Positions 1 to 7,633 of a stretch of 18,890 nucleotides of DNA are shown in pieces (position 1 is the stretch's first letter; each line of letters begins with the position of its first letter). The notes below the pieces were generated by a model. That model did no database searches. It saw only the letters and a list, made by a program, of their open reading frames with translations, and was not told where the DNA came from. The position numbers and the translations under genes were made by a program. The DNA comes from Alphaproteobacteria bacterium UBA1908 (GTDB lineage: Bacteria; Pseudomonadota; Alphaproteobacteria; Caedimonadales; UBA1908), in contig DDGG01000007.1 of assembly GCA_002337525.1 (NCBI GenBank), forward strand, positions 15,169 through 34,058, read 5' to 3'.

Positions 1-52
1 CCCGACATCCTGCTCCCAAAGCAGGCGCGCTACCAGGCTGCGCTACACCCCG
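1..52 (-). tRNA. tRNA-Pro (anticodon TGG), 3' part cut by window edge
   Basis: Read on the minus strand, the sequence begins CGGGGTGTAGCGCAG at position 52. It contains the D-arm and a complete anticodon stem-loop (stem CCTGC/GCAGG, positions 25-21 and 13-9) with a seven-base loop TTTGGGA. The anticodon is TGG at positions 18-16, which reads proline codons. The variable loop, T-arm and acceptor 3' strand lie beyond the window edge, so this is a truncated view and not a pseudogene. The D-arm sequence GCGCAGCCTGGTAGCGCGC is typical of bacterial tRNA-Pro. Confidence 0.93.
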
Positions 53-62
53 AACATTTCAC

Positions 63-91
63 TTGATACAATAAAAGGTCCCCAAACACAA
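63..91 (-). promoter_or_regulatory. candidate promoter of tRNA-Pro
   Basis: On the minus strand TTGTGT (91-86) and TATCAA (68-63) are separated by 17 bases. Transcription would start near position 56, a few bases before the mature tRNA-Pro 5' end at 52. Both boxes only partly match the sigma-70 consensus. The call rests on spacing and placement. Confidence 0.4.
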
Positions 92-158
92 GCGCTTCCT
101 TCACACTTTCTGCATTTTATTTTTGCCCCTCTAAAAAGCTTTCTCAAGAAGCTAAATC

Positions 159-187
159 TGGACAAATAGCTTTTCAGTTACTAGATT
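159..187 (+). promoter_or_regulatory. candidate sigma-70 promoter of the exported GNAT gene
   Basis: TGGACA (159-164, five of six consensus bases) and TAGATT (182-187, four of six) are separated by exactly 17 bases. Transcription would start near 194, giving a leader of about 35 bases before the ATG at 230. AAAAGCT and AGCTTTT elements flank the -35 box and could form an operator-like inverted repeat, but this is weak. Confidence 0.5.
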
Positions 188-229
188 GATTTAAGTATTC
201 TTTTGAAGAAATAAAAAGGATTAATAAAA

Positions 230-1168
230 ATGTCTTATATTAAAAAAATCTTTCTCTTCTCGGCTTTTTTTATTATCAATCTGAAAGTAACCCATGCATC
301 CACCCATGAATTTTTCTCTCCCTGTTTCACTTTTGATGACACTGAAAATGTAACAGGCTGTCACGTCACCTTATCAGGGCGAAGCCATAAAGGTCTTGGC
401 TGGACAGCACGTGAAGTTCAAAAGAATGACATTGATTTTCTAACTCAACTTTACAAAAATCAAACAGTGATGTCAGGTTTTGCCGGTGGTGAGACAAGAG
501 ACAGAGCCTATGTTGAGAGAAGGGTTAATGATTCATGGATTCCAAGGTTCAAAAATGGCAACCCTCATGGAGGACTGACTCTTTTAAAGGAGACAGATCG
601 ATCCTCTGAACCTCAAAGAATTGGGTATCTTGTTGCGGGTGGCGGCGAAGGCAGAGGGGTTTCAGAAGTCGCCTACGCCCTGTGCGAAGATTCCTGTTTC
701 CCCGATGGGACACCCGGTATCTGGGGACAAGGCGTTATCAGCAGTGCTGTTGGAGCCATTGTTCAAGAATGGGGTCCAGAAGTAAGACGGCTTGGAACAG
801 ACATCAACATTCCGGCTGCTATACAAGCAAAGTTTCAGTGTTTTTCCGGTGCAGCTCTTGAACGATTTGATGCAACCGCCAGCCCATCTAATCCAGGATC
901 CTGGAAAGCCCTAAAAAAAAATGGGTTTTGCGCCGCCAGCTTTAAAGTTGAAGATGATGAAACTGTTGCAGATTTTGATGGCAAAGAACTTACATTTAAA
1001 GATTGGGAGTCAGATTTAATAACTGTAACCCGGGAATACTGCCTTCCAATAGGAAAACGCTTTAAAGTTGTAGGACTTGATGGCGATATTTATACCGTCA
1101 GTCAGCATCCAAGATTCAAAGAACGTATGAAGCTTCACTTTGAGTACCAATTACCCGGGACCAAATAA
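230..1168 (+). CDS. GNAT-family N-acetyltransferase-like protein with signal peptide (exported)
   Basis: This 312-residue protein starts at an ATG with AAAGGA nine bases upstream. The N-terminus is a typical Sec signal peptide: lysines 5-6, a hydrophobic core at residues 7-18, and a likely signal peptidase I site after Thr-His-Ala at residue 23. The mature part resembles RimJ/RimL-type GNAT acetyltransferases. An early segment with GWTAREVQKNDIDFL (57-71) is followed by the acetyl-CoA binding region with EVAYAL (146-151) and WGQGVISSAVGAIVQEW (165-181). The family signature near the end is SNPGSWKALKKNGF (220-233), equivalent to the usual N-x-x-S-x-x-x-L-x-x-x-GF. Seven cysteines (32, 44, 152, 156, 204, 234, 271) in the mature chain would suit an oxidising compartment. 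The acceptor substrate is unknown. A GNAT enzyme outside the cytoplasm lacks an obvious acetyl-CoA supply, so delivery into a host cell is one possible explanation. It stands alone, convergent with the next gene. Confidence 0.78.
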   Translation: MSYIKKIFLFSAFFIINLKVTHASTHEFFSPCFTFDDTENVTGCHVTLSGRSHKGLGWTAREVQKNDIDFLTQLYKNQTVMSGFAGGETRDRAYVERRVNDSWIPRFKNGNPHGGLTLLKETDRSSEPQRIGYLVAGGGEGRGVSEVAYALCEDSCFPDGTPGIWGQGVISSAVGAIVQEWGPEVRRLGTDINIPAAIQAKFQCFSGAALERFDATASPSNPGSWKALKKNGFCAASFKVEDDETVADFDGKELTFKDWESDLITVTREYCLPIGKRFKVVGLDGDIYTVSQHPRFKERMKLHFEYQLPGTK

Positions 1169-1171
1169 ACA

Positions 1172-1216
1172 AATTTAAGGCTATGGAAATACTTTGTAAG
1201 ACCATAGCCTTAAATT
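1172..1216. terminator. bidirectional terminator between convergent genes
   Basis: A perfect 15-bp inverted repeat, AATTTAAGGCTATGG (1172-1186) and its complement (1202-1216), encloses a 15-base loop that can itself pair CTT with AAG. It sits four bases after the stop of the plus-strand gene and about 50 bases beyond the stop of the minus-strand gene. The AT-rich ends of the stem supply A/U tracts on both strands. It therefore probably terminates both transcripts. Confidence 0.8.
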
Positions 1217-1264
1217 CTATACAATCCTTGACAGGACTCACAGTGATTGAACCTTGATCTTGCT

Positions 1265-1789
1265 TTAACGAACACCACAAGCTTTTGATATTGCCTTAAA
1301 AGCCTTTAAAGATCCCCTTAAGGAATAAGTGTCCTTTGTTTTTGTGCCACGCGCAGAAACACCATGCACAACAAGCGAATTCCCCCATTGCGAAAGACCC
1401 GTTGCTATTGCTTTATCTGTCGAAGCATCTGGCGCCCAGGCTGTTTCACCTTCAGTAAAAAGGGTAAATGAGTCTTTCTTTTTGCGTCCCAAAATCTGGA
1501 CAGTCACTTCCTGACCATTTTTGAAACCATACCCAGCATGAAAGCTGGCAACATTAAATGTTTTGGAAGCAGGCCTGTGAGTTATCAATAGATAAACTCG
1601 GCCACGTTTTGTGTAGTTGCCTTCTTCTTTTTTAGGAAAAGAAAGCATATAACAGGCTTTTTCACCATTTTCAGTGGTTTGGTAGGCACTCCAGTCACCG
1701 AAAGTACCAAGATGTTTAGGCTCTTTGGCCTTTACTGAAGTCCCAAAAAAAAGAACACATAAAGCAAGGGCCCCAAAAATCGATTTCAT
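1265..1789 (-). CDS. IalB-family (invasion associated locus B) exported protein
   Basis: This 174-residue protein starts at an ATG preceded by AAAGGA seven bases away. Residues 1-21 form a signal peptide: Lys2, a hydrophobic core at 4-16, and a cleavage site after Val-Lys-Ala. The mature part matches the alphaproteobacterial IalB family along its length. It has HLGTFGDWSAY near the N-terminus (26-36), CYMLSFPKK (46-54), VYLLITHRP (65-73), a FTLFTEGETAWAPD segment (108-121), and the C-terminal SARGTKTKDTYSLRG (145-159) ending in KACGVR. Its only two mature cysteines (46 and 171) lie in conserved positions and probably form a disulfide. The family is named for a Bartonella locus linked to erythrocyte invasion, but members are common in free-living alphaproteobacteria. 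An envelope role is all that can be claimed. No clear promoter is seen; the 70 bases upstream are AT-rich. Confidence 0.88.
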   Translation of the reverse strand: MKSIFGALALCVLFFGTSVKAKEPKHLGTFGDWSAYQTTENGEKACYMLSFPKKEEGNYTKRGRVYLLITHRPASKTFNVASFHAGYGFKNGQEVTVQILGRKKKDSFTLFTEGETAWAPDASTDKAIATGLSQWGNSLVVHGVSARGTKTKDTYSLRGSLKAFKAISKACGVR

Positions 1790-1861
1790 TCTTTTATCCT
1801 TTTGTCTCTCAAACTTATGATATAATAAGATCTCTTGTCTTATTTATGCCCTATAAAAAGC

Positions 1862-2653
1862 TTATCTGGCAAGTCCTGATATAGTAAAACGAAGCAGTTC
1901 AAGACCCTGCTTTTTTTCCGAGCTTGTCGCAATGATTTCGGGATAAGCTGCTGTATACTGTGGGATTAAAGCCAGAATCTTCTGTTGAACATCCTCCAGA
2001 GCCTTTTGAGAAATTTTATCGATTTTTGTTAAAACAATTTGATAAGAAACAGCCGTTTCATCCAAAAGAGTCATAATCTCACGATCATTTTTTTTAATGC
2101 CATGACGACTATCAATCAAAAGAAAAACACGCGCAAGAGAGACTCTACCCCGCAAATAGTTTTTAATAAGCCGTGTCCAGGCATCAACTGTTTTTTTAGG
2201 AGCCGATGCATATCCATAACCAGGAAGATCGACCAGAAAAGCTCTCTCTCCAAGGTTAAAATAATTTAAATGCTGTGTTCGCCCCGGAGTGTTAGAAGCG
2301 CGGGCAAGCCCCTTTTGATTGACCAGAGCATTAATCAGAGAAGACTTTCCAACATTTGACCGTCCGGCAAAGGCAACCTCCGGCAGAGTAATAGGAGGTA
2401 GAAACTTAAAAGAGGGAACCCCCAGAATAAAGTCACAAGGACGTGCAAATAAAAGACGCGCGGCCTCTTTTTCCTCCATGCTGTAAGCCTCTAAATCCTT
2501 TTCCGAAACAAGCCTGGCTATCAGCTCTCCATCAAAATCAGGGTCTGTGCTCTTGTTTTTTGGATCGCCTTCTTGTGAAAGGCTTTCCTTTTTGTCAGAG
2601 ACTTCTCTACCGGAAGTTTTTTCTTCTTTGTCTTTTGTTCGTCCCGATGACAC
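1862..2653 (-). CDS. yihA: ribosome biogenesis GTP-binding protein YihA/YsxC (EngB)
   Basis: This TrmE-Era-EngA-EngB-Septin-like GTPase acts in assembly of the large ribosomal subunit. All G motifs are present in the 263-residue product: G1 GRSNVGKSS (97-105), G2 TPGRT (122-126), G3 DLPGYG (142-147), G4 TKID (209-212) and G5 TSSEK (243-247). The start is a GTG at 2653, preceded by GAGGA about seven bases away. That ribosome binding site overlaps the yidC stop, so the two genes are probably translationally coupled. Residues 1-45 are a hydrophilic, Lys/Glu-rich extension not found in the E. coli protein. Methionine 59 is a possible downstream start but lacks the good Shine-Dalgarno sequence. 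Last gene of the rpmH-rnpA-yidD-yidC-yihA cluster. No clear terminator is seen before the next gene. Confidence 0.95.
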   Translation of the reverse strand: MSSGRTKDKEEKTSGREVSDKKESLSQEGDPKNKSTDPDFDGELIARLVSEKDLEAYSMEEKEAARLLFARPCDFILGVPSFKFLPPITLPEVAFAGRSNVGKSSLINALVNQKGLARASNTPGRTQHLNYFNLGERAFLVDLPGYGYASAPKKTVDAWTRLIKNYLRGRVSLARVFLLIDSRHGIKKNDREIMTLLDETAVSYQIVLTKIDKISQKALEDVQQKILALIPQYTAAYPEIIATSSEKKQGLELLRFTISGLAR

Positions 2654-2663
2654 TCTCTATCCT

Positions 2664-4382
2664 CTATTTTTTATTGGCGGACTTTGGGATTTTTGTCCCG
2701 GAAAGACGCATAATGGCATACTGCTGTAGAATTGTCAGAATGTTATTCCAGGTCCAATAAATTACAAGCCCGGCCGGAAAGCGCGCCAAAACAAACGTGA
2801 ACACAAGAGGTAAAATCATAAAAACTTTTGCCTGAGCCGGGTCTGCAGGAGCCGGATTTAGCTTTTGCTGTGCAAACATCGTTATTCCCATAATGATCGG
2901 AAGCAAGCCAAGCATCATCATACTCGGCGGATCCCAGGGAATCAGGCCAAAAAGAGTAAAGATATTCGTTGGATCCGGGGATGACAAATCATGAATCCAC
3001 CCATAAAAGGGTGCATGACGCATTTCAAGAGTCACAAAAAGAACTTTATACAGCGCAAAGAAAACAGGTATTTGCAACAACATTGGTAAGCAACCTGATA
3101 CAGGATTTACTTTTTCTCGCTTGTAAAGCTCCATCATTTCCTGATTCATGCGCATTTTATCATCAGAAAAACGTTCCTGAAGTTTTTTGATTTTAGGTTG
3201 AATGTCCTTCATCCGCGCCATCGCACGATACTGTTTGTTCGCAATAGGAAAAAACAATAATTTAAAAAGTAAAGTTAAAATAAGAATTGCTATCCCCAGG
3301 TTCCCACACCACTTCGCCGTATTTGTCAGGAAAAGAAAAATAGGCTTTGTAATATAGGGGAACCAACCAAGGTCAACGGCAAGGTCAAAATGCGTCACCC
3401 CCAGCTGTGTCTCGTACTGGTCAAGCATTGACAAAACCTTGGCACCGGCAAACAAATGCACTGTGTTTTCATACACGTCCTTTGGTTGAATTTGTTGGGG
3501 CGTTCCCACAAGATCAGTTTGATAAATTCCAGGCCCTTGATTTTTATAACGATATGATGCTTTTGCAGTAAGATTTTGATCTGGTACAAGAGCCACTAAC
3601 CAATACTTGTCGGTAATCCCGAGCCATCCCCCTTTTGTATCAAAAGTTTGTGTTGGTGAATCAACAAGATCAGCATACTTTACTTCCTCCAGGGAACCAT
3701 TCAAATAGCCTGTCATTCCCTCATGAAGGATAAAGAAATCTTCTGTATCTGGCTTTCCATGACGAGAAATCAAGGCATAGGGATATAAAGAAACAGAGGC
3801 TGTGCCTGTGTTTCTAACACGTTGTGTCATTTTAAAGACATAATTATCATCAACACTAATCTGACGTTCAAAAACAAGACCCTGACCATTATTCCATGTC
3901 AGTAAAACCGGATTTTGTGGTGTCAGGGAAGAAGAATCGGTATGCCAGACAGTCTGCTCATTTGGAAGAGAAATATCAGACCCAACAACACCCCACCCAA
4001 TATCCGCATAGTAAGGTGACGAGCTTCCTGCCGGAGACAAAAGATGAATAGACGGGCTATCTGGATCTGTCGTTTCCTGATATTTGACAAGCATTATATC
4101 ATCAAGACGCCCCCCCACCAAATTGATCGATCCTTTCAGTGATGGTGTCTCGATTGTGATACGAGAAGATGACTGAGATAAAGCTTCTTCTCTTGGTAAC
4201 GTCGTAGCAGCAATATTTTGTGGAGCATCGAGTGGAATGGACCCCGTAACAGAAGAGCTTGCAACATCAGTTGCTTCCTGCGGAGGCAGAGGAGCGGAAG
4301 GAAAAAAATAACTCCAGCTAAAAAAGATCACGATACAAAGAATAATTGTAATCAATAAGTTTCTGTTTTCATCAGTTTGCAT
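2664..4382 (-). CDS. yidC: membrane protein insertase YidC
   Basis: YidC inserts proteins into the inner membrane, alone or with SecYEG. This 572-residue protein has the layout usual for Gram-negative bacteria: an N-terminal membrane segment (about 8-27), a Pro/Ser-rich linker, a large periplasmic domain (about 72-335), and the conserved five-helix insertase core (about 340-558). The core begins DLGWFPYITKPIFLFL. The positively charged groove residue expected in the first core helix is Lys374 (LLFKLLFFPIANKQY). The cytoplasmic coiled-coil hairpin follows as IQPKIKKLQERFSDDKMRM, then KVNPVSGCLPMLLQIPVFFALY. The ATG lies five bases after the yidD stop, and the yihA gene follows closely. The length and all parts are normal. 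The lipid-facing N-terminal helix probably acts as an uncleaved signal anchor. Confidence 0.97.
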   Translation of the reverse strand: MQTDENRNLLITIILCIVIFFSWSYFFPSAPLPPQEATDVASSSVTGSIPLDAPQNIAATTLPREEALSQSSSRITIETPSLKGSINLVGGRLDDIMLVKYQETTDPDSPSIHLLSPAGSSSPYYADIGWGVVGSDISLPNEQTVWHTDSSSLTPQNPVLLTWNNGQGLVFERQISVDDNYVFKMTQRVRNTGTASVSLYPYALISRHGKPDTEDFFILHEGMTGYLNGSLEEVKYADLVDSPTQTFDTKGGWLGITDKYWLVALVPDQNLTAKASYRYKNQGPGIYQTDLVGTPQQIQPKDVYENTVHLFAGAKVLSMLDQYETQLGVTHFDLAVDLGWFPYITKPIFLFLTNTAKWCGNLGIAILILTLLFKLLFFPIANKQYRAMARMKDIQPKIKKLQERFSDDKMRMNQEMMELYKREKVNPVSGCLPMLLQIPVFFALYKVLFVTLEMRHAPFYGWIHDLSSPDPTNIFTLFGLIPWDPPSMMMLGLLPIIMGITMFAQQKLNPAPADPAQAKVFMILPLVFTFVLARFPAGLVIYWTWNNILTILQQYAIMRLSGTKIPKSANKK

Positions 4383-4387
4383 TTATA

Positions 4388-4717
4388 TTAACTCTCATGC
4401 TTTAAGGGGGTTAGAGACGTTTGGGTATCACTTGGTCGTTCCAGAGCTTGTTGTTCAAGGTTTTTTTCAAAAGCTGAAGGAACCGGATCCACCCTTGCTT
4501 TTGCCCAGGGATGACACCTCAAAATTCTTTTCACAGAAAGCCAGCCTCCCTTGATAAAACCATGTTTCATAAGAGATTGACACGCATAGTCAGAACATGT
4601 TGGAAGATAACGACACTTCGGAAGAAAAAAGGGAGAAACGCCCTTTTGATAAAGCCGTATGCCCCTTACAGCCAAACGTCTTAAGCTAACAATCGATGAA
4701 GGTGTTTTAACGCCCAT
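4388..4717 (-). CDS. yidD: membrane protein insertion efficiency factor YidD
   Basis: Small membrane-associated protein thought to assist YidC-dependent insertion. The 109-residue product has the complete family signature, including IRLYQKGVSPFFLPKCRYLP (20-39), TCSDYACQSLMKHG, and GGWLSVKRILRCHPW. The cysteines and the amphipathic N-terminal helix are retained. The final 30 or so residues are a variable polar tail. The ATG at 4717 lies inside rnpA, giving a 37-base overlap, which is usual for this gene pair. No strong Shine-Dalgarno sequence precedes it, so translation probably depends on coupling to rnpA; a slightly later start is possible. Confidence 0.93.
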   Translation of the reverse strand: MGVKTPSSIVSLRRLAVRGIRLYQKGVSPFFLPKCRYLPTCSDYACQSLMKHGFIKGGWLSVKRILRCHPWAKARVDPVPSAFEKNLEQQALERPSDTQTSLTPLKHES

Positions 4718-5049
4718 GTAAGTTCTTTAACTATTTCCCTAAAACAGGTTTGGTCACATCCCCGGCGTGCAATAATCACGTAGTCACACCCCGACTCTTT
4801 TGACTCTTTAAACGCAATTTTAACGGCTTCTCGAAGGCGCCGCTTAACTTTGTTACGCAGAACAGCTTTGCCAACTTTTTTACTGACTGTGTATCCGACA
4901 CGAACAGTAAGATTTTTTTCTAAAGAGAGTGCCTCATCATTTTTTCTTTTTAAGCCTTGAAGAATGAAAGAAGCCGTCACCCACTTTTGACCCTTTTGCG
5001 ATACTTTTTTAAAATCGCGACGAGCTTTAAGAGTAGGGAACGGCTTCAA
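4681..5049 (-). CDS. rnpA: ribonuclease P protein component
   Basis: Protein subunit of RNase P, which trims tRNA 5' leaders. The core shows FPTLKARRDFKKVSQKG at the N-terminus, then VGYTVSKKVGKAVLRN and KVKRRLREAVK. The latter pair is the RNR-type RNA-binding helix diagnostic of RnpA. I choose a TTG start at 5049 because the TAGG that overlaps the rpmH stop codon lies seven bases upstream; a neighbouring TTG at 5052 is possible. This gives 122 residues, normal for the family. The reading frame is also open across all of rpmH as far as 5229. However, that upstream start is a TTG inside a terminator hairpin, and the extra residues do not resemble RnpA. The 3' end overlaps yidD. Confidence 0.93.
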   Translation of the reverse strand: MKPFPTLKARRDFKKVSQKGQKWVTASFILQGLKRKNDEALSLEKNLTVRVGYTVSKKVGKAVLRNKVKRRLREAVKIAFKESKESGCDYVIIARRGCDQTCFREIVKELTWALKHLHRLLA

Positions 5050-5057
5050 CAAAATAC

Positions 5058-5192
5058 CTAGGCAGAAAGACGAGCGCGACCTTTGGCACGGCGACGATTT
5101 AAAATAGTTCGGCCTGCAACTGTTTGCATGCGAGAACGAAATCCATGTCGGCGTTTGCGAACCAAGACACTTGGCTGATACGTCCGTTTCAT
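5058..5192 (-). CDS. rpmH: 50S ribosomal protein L34
   Basis: A 44-residue basic protein beginning MKRTYQPSVLVRKRRHGF and ending with RRRAKGRARLSA, the full L34 signature. The ATG at 5192 is preceded by AAGGAG with a spacing of about six bases. It is easily missed because it is short and the rnpA frame is open across it. It is the first gene of the block and ends eight bases before the chosen rnpA start. Only 67 bases separate it from rpsI, and these carry the rpsI terminator. No convincing separate promoter is visible, so it may depend on read-through or on a promoter inside rpsI. Confidence 0.97.
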   Translation of the reverse strand: MKRTYQPSVLVRKRRHGFRSRMQTVAGRTILNRRRAKGRARLSA

Positions 5193-5215
5193 TTTTTACT
5201 CCTTGAAAATACTTT

Positions 5216-5239
5216 AAAAAGCCCCCCAAAAGGGGCTTT
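5216..5239 (-). terminator. intrinsic terminator after rplM-rpsI
   Basis: On the minus strand AAAGCCCC (5239-5232) and GGGGCTTT (5225-5218) form an 8-bp GC-rich stem around a six-base loop. The run of U residues continues to 5216. It lies 20 bases after the rpsI stop and separates the rplM-rpsI transcript from rpmH. Confidence 0.75.
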
Positions 5240-5259
5240 CAAAAAATATAAAAACCTGC

Positions 5260-5738
<479 letters not shown>

Positions 5739-5742
<4 letters not shown>

Positions 5743-6209
5743 GCAGCACTCCTTTTATTTTTGGAATTTAGGGCGTTAACATCCAAAACTGTTGGGTTCT
5801 GAGCCTCATGTGGATGCGCTGCCCCCGCGTAAATGCGTAGATTCTTTAACTGGGTTCTCCCAAGGGGTGACCGAGGAATCATACGTGTTATTGCCTTTTG
5901 CAAAACACGCTCAGGAAAACGACTGTTCAGAAAAGCATCCGCAGTTCTTTCCTTAATGCCACCAGGATAACCAGTGTGCCAATAATATTTTTTATCAGAC
6001 ACTTTATTGCCTGTTAGTGCAATTTTTTCTGCATTAATAATAATAATATGATCGCCACAATCAACATGAGGCGTATAAGTTGGCTTGTGTTTGCCACGAA
6101 GACGACTTGCGACAAGAGCAGCCAAACGACCAAGAACAAGATCCTGGGCATCTATGACAAACCATTTTTTGTCGACTTCAGAAGGCTTTAGAGAAAAAGT
6201 TTTCATCAT
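5739..6209 (-). CDS. rplM: 50S ribosomal protein L13
   Basis: A 156-residue L13 with the standard N-terminus MKTFSLKPSEVDKKWFVIDA, then LGRLAALVASRLRGKHKP, DHIIIINAEKIALTG, YWHTGYPGG, and the RMIPRSPLGR motif. The C-terminus PTVLDVNALNSKNKR is also typical. Two adjacent ATG codons (6209 and 6206) could start it; the second gives the usual family N-terminus. The Shine-Dalgarno sequence is weak. It is the first gene of a two-gene operon with rpsI. Confidence 0.97.
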
Positions 6210-6536
6210 TTCGCTCGGTTTTTTTCAACGATAAGCCCCTCCTCACAGGAAGGTACATAGTTAACATTCCCCTACTGATACTCCACATCAGGCAAAAGAG
6301 TCAATCACAAAAAGCTATATTCTTGTCGGTTTTTATATTTAAGGGGCTTTTCTCTTCAATTTAAGCGAATTTTCTCTCTGGATGACCTGTGTTATGACAT
6401 ATGAAACAGTCCTTATTTTACCTCTCATACGACTTTGTTCTTGATCTTGTCTCTCTTTACACGAATGATAATTTCAATTTAAATAAACCATATGAAGTTA
6501 AATGACTTCCCATTTGTTTCTTTGAAAGGCCTTTTA
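6210..6536. other. divergent intergenic region between rplM and the HAD-fusion gene
   Basis: About 327 bases with no supportable gene. It holds the candidate rplM promoter listed separately. On the plus strand it is AT- and TC-rich. I see a GATAAT at 6467-6472 that might serve the plus-strand gene but no good -35 box at 16-18 bases. No RNA gene, long repeat or riboswitch-like structure is evident. An ATG at 6492 is in frame with the next gene but has no Shine-Dalgarno sequence. Confidence 0.5.
6275..6304 (-). promoter_or_regulatory. candidate promoter of rplM-rpsI
   Basis: On the minus strand TTGACT (6304-6299) and TATCAG (6280-6275) are 18 bases apart. Transcription would start near 6268, leaving a leader of about 60 bases before rplM. 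Confidence 0.42.
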
Positions 6537-7538
6537 ATGACTGAAAAGTCCGCTACTACGCCCCTTTGTGTCGACCTGGATGGTACGCTGATTCGTACAG
6601 ATGTTCTTCAGGAATCAATTACCCTGTATGTGCGGCGTCATTTATTTTGTGTAATCAATATTATTATTTGGTTTTTAAAAGGTGGAAGGGCTTTTCTTAA
6701 ACAACAACTTGCAAGCCGCGTTCATTTTGAACCCGGTACCCTTCCCTATAATGAGAAATTTCTTGAATTTCTGGAAAGTGAGCATAGGGCGGGTCGCCCT
6801 CTTTATCTTGTGACTGCGTCGGATATCAAACCAGCGAAAGCTATTGCAGATTATCTCGGGCTTTTTCAGGCAACTTATGCCAGTGACGGCATCACCAACC
6901 TAAGATCCTCTGAAAAAGCAGAAAAACTTGTTGATCTGTTTGGAAAAAAGAATTTTGTTTATGCCGGGAATTCACGCCATGACCTTCCTGTTTGGGAGGC
7001 CGCAGGTGAAGCCATCGCGGTCAACACCCCTGCCCGAATTCTGGACAAACTGCGTCAAAGTCACCCCACGCCTCATATTTTCGAGGAAGGTCTAGCGCCT
7101 AAAGAGCGACAACTAGCCTTTTATTCGATGAGTCAGTTTTTAGCCGCCCTGGTCCTGTTTTTATCCTCCTTTATCACTGGAAAATCTTTCTTTTCTTATA
7201 TACCTGATTGGTTCTTGATGGGTTTCACAGGTAGCGCAGGAGTCCTTCTTGCAGATATTCTCAATACCCGGGCCTTACGACTGGATCCTGGCAGCAAAGC
7301 CCGATTCCTGCTTGCCACAGGTGCTATCCCCATTGCAACAGCCTGGACCCATTTTCTGGCACACTTAATCCTGTCCCTTCTCTTTATCCCCTTTATATCC
7401 ATCTTCTTCCTGGGAGGATGTCTTATTTTAAGCGCCTTACTCTTTGCTTGCAGGTTTTACCGTCTCTATGTTCCCGAAATCACCTTCATTATATACGCTT
7501 GCCTAACCTTAATAAGAATTCTTTTAGGAACAATATAG
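6537..7538 (+). CDS. HAD-family phosphatase fused to a truncated, degenerate UbiA-like membrane domain
   Basis: I choose the ATG at 6537 because GAAAGG lies seven bases upstream; an in-frame ATG at 6492 has none. The product is 333 residues. Residues 8-175 form a haloacid-dehalogenase phosphatase: motif I DLDGT (13-17) with both aspartates, motif II Thr93 in LVTASD, conserved lysines near 127-130, and motif IV GNSRHDLPVW with Asp149. Residues 196-333 are hydrophobic and align with the first half of UbiA prenyltransferases. The usual N-D-x-x-D-x-x-x-D motif reads ADILNTRAL (239-247), so only one of three aspartates remains. The protein stops just after the segment matching the fourth-fifth helix region (TLIRILLGTI), so the second aspartate-rich motif is missing. 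HAD-UbiA fusions are known in alphaproteobacteria and are usually longer. The phosphatase may be active; prenyl transfer is unlikely. The substrate is unknown. Confidence 0.75.
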   Translation: MTEKSATTPLCVDLDGTLIRTDVLQESITLYVRRHLFCVINIIIWFLKGGRAFLKQQLASRVHFEPGTLPYNEKFLEFLESEHRAGRPLYLVTASDIKPAKAIADYLGLFQATYASDGITNLRSSEKAEKLVDLFGKKNFVYAGNSRHDLPVWEAAGEAIAVNTPARILDKLRQSHPTPHIFEEGLAPKERQLAFYSMSQFLAALVLFLSSFITGKSFFSYIPDWFLMGFTGSAGVLLADILNTRALRLDPGSKARFLLATGAIPIATAWTHFLAHLILSLLFIPFISIFFLGGCLILSALLFACRFYRLYVPEITFIIYACLTLIRILLGTI

Positions 7539-7633
7539 ACTTACTAGACGGTTTAAAAATACATTTACGAATTATCAATAATTTTAATTTAAAATGTTAG
7601 TAAGTTAAGTTTAAAAGTATTCGGAGTCACATA

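Noticed and set aside
1..52. Truncated tRNA-Pro as a pseudogene or integration site remnant
   Set aside because: The gene is cut by the window boundary, and the visible part is normal.
1815..1830. CTTATGATATAATAAG as a palindromic operator upstream of the ialB-type gene
   Set aside because: It is imperfect, very AT-rich and lies in AT-rich sequence where such matches are expected by chance.
4681..5229. Long open frame in which rnpA would extend across and contain rpmH, as in Thermus
   Set aside because: The far-upstream start is a TTG inside the rpsI terminator without a ribosome binding site. The added residues do not resemble RnpA, and a TTG with a suitably spaced TAGG lies right after the rpmH stop.
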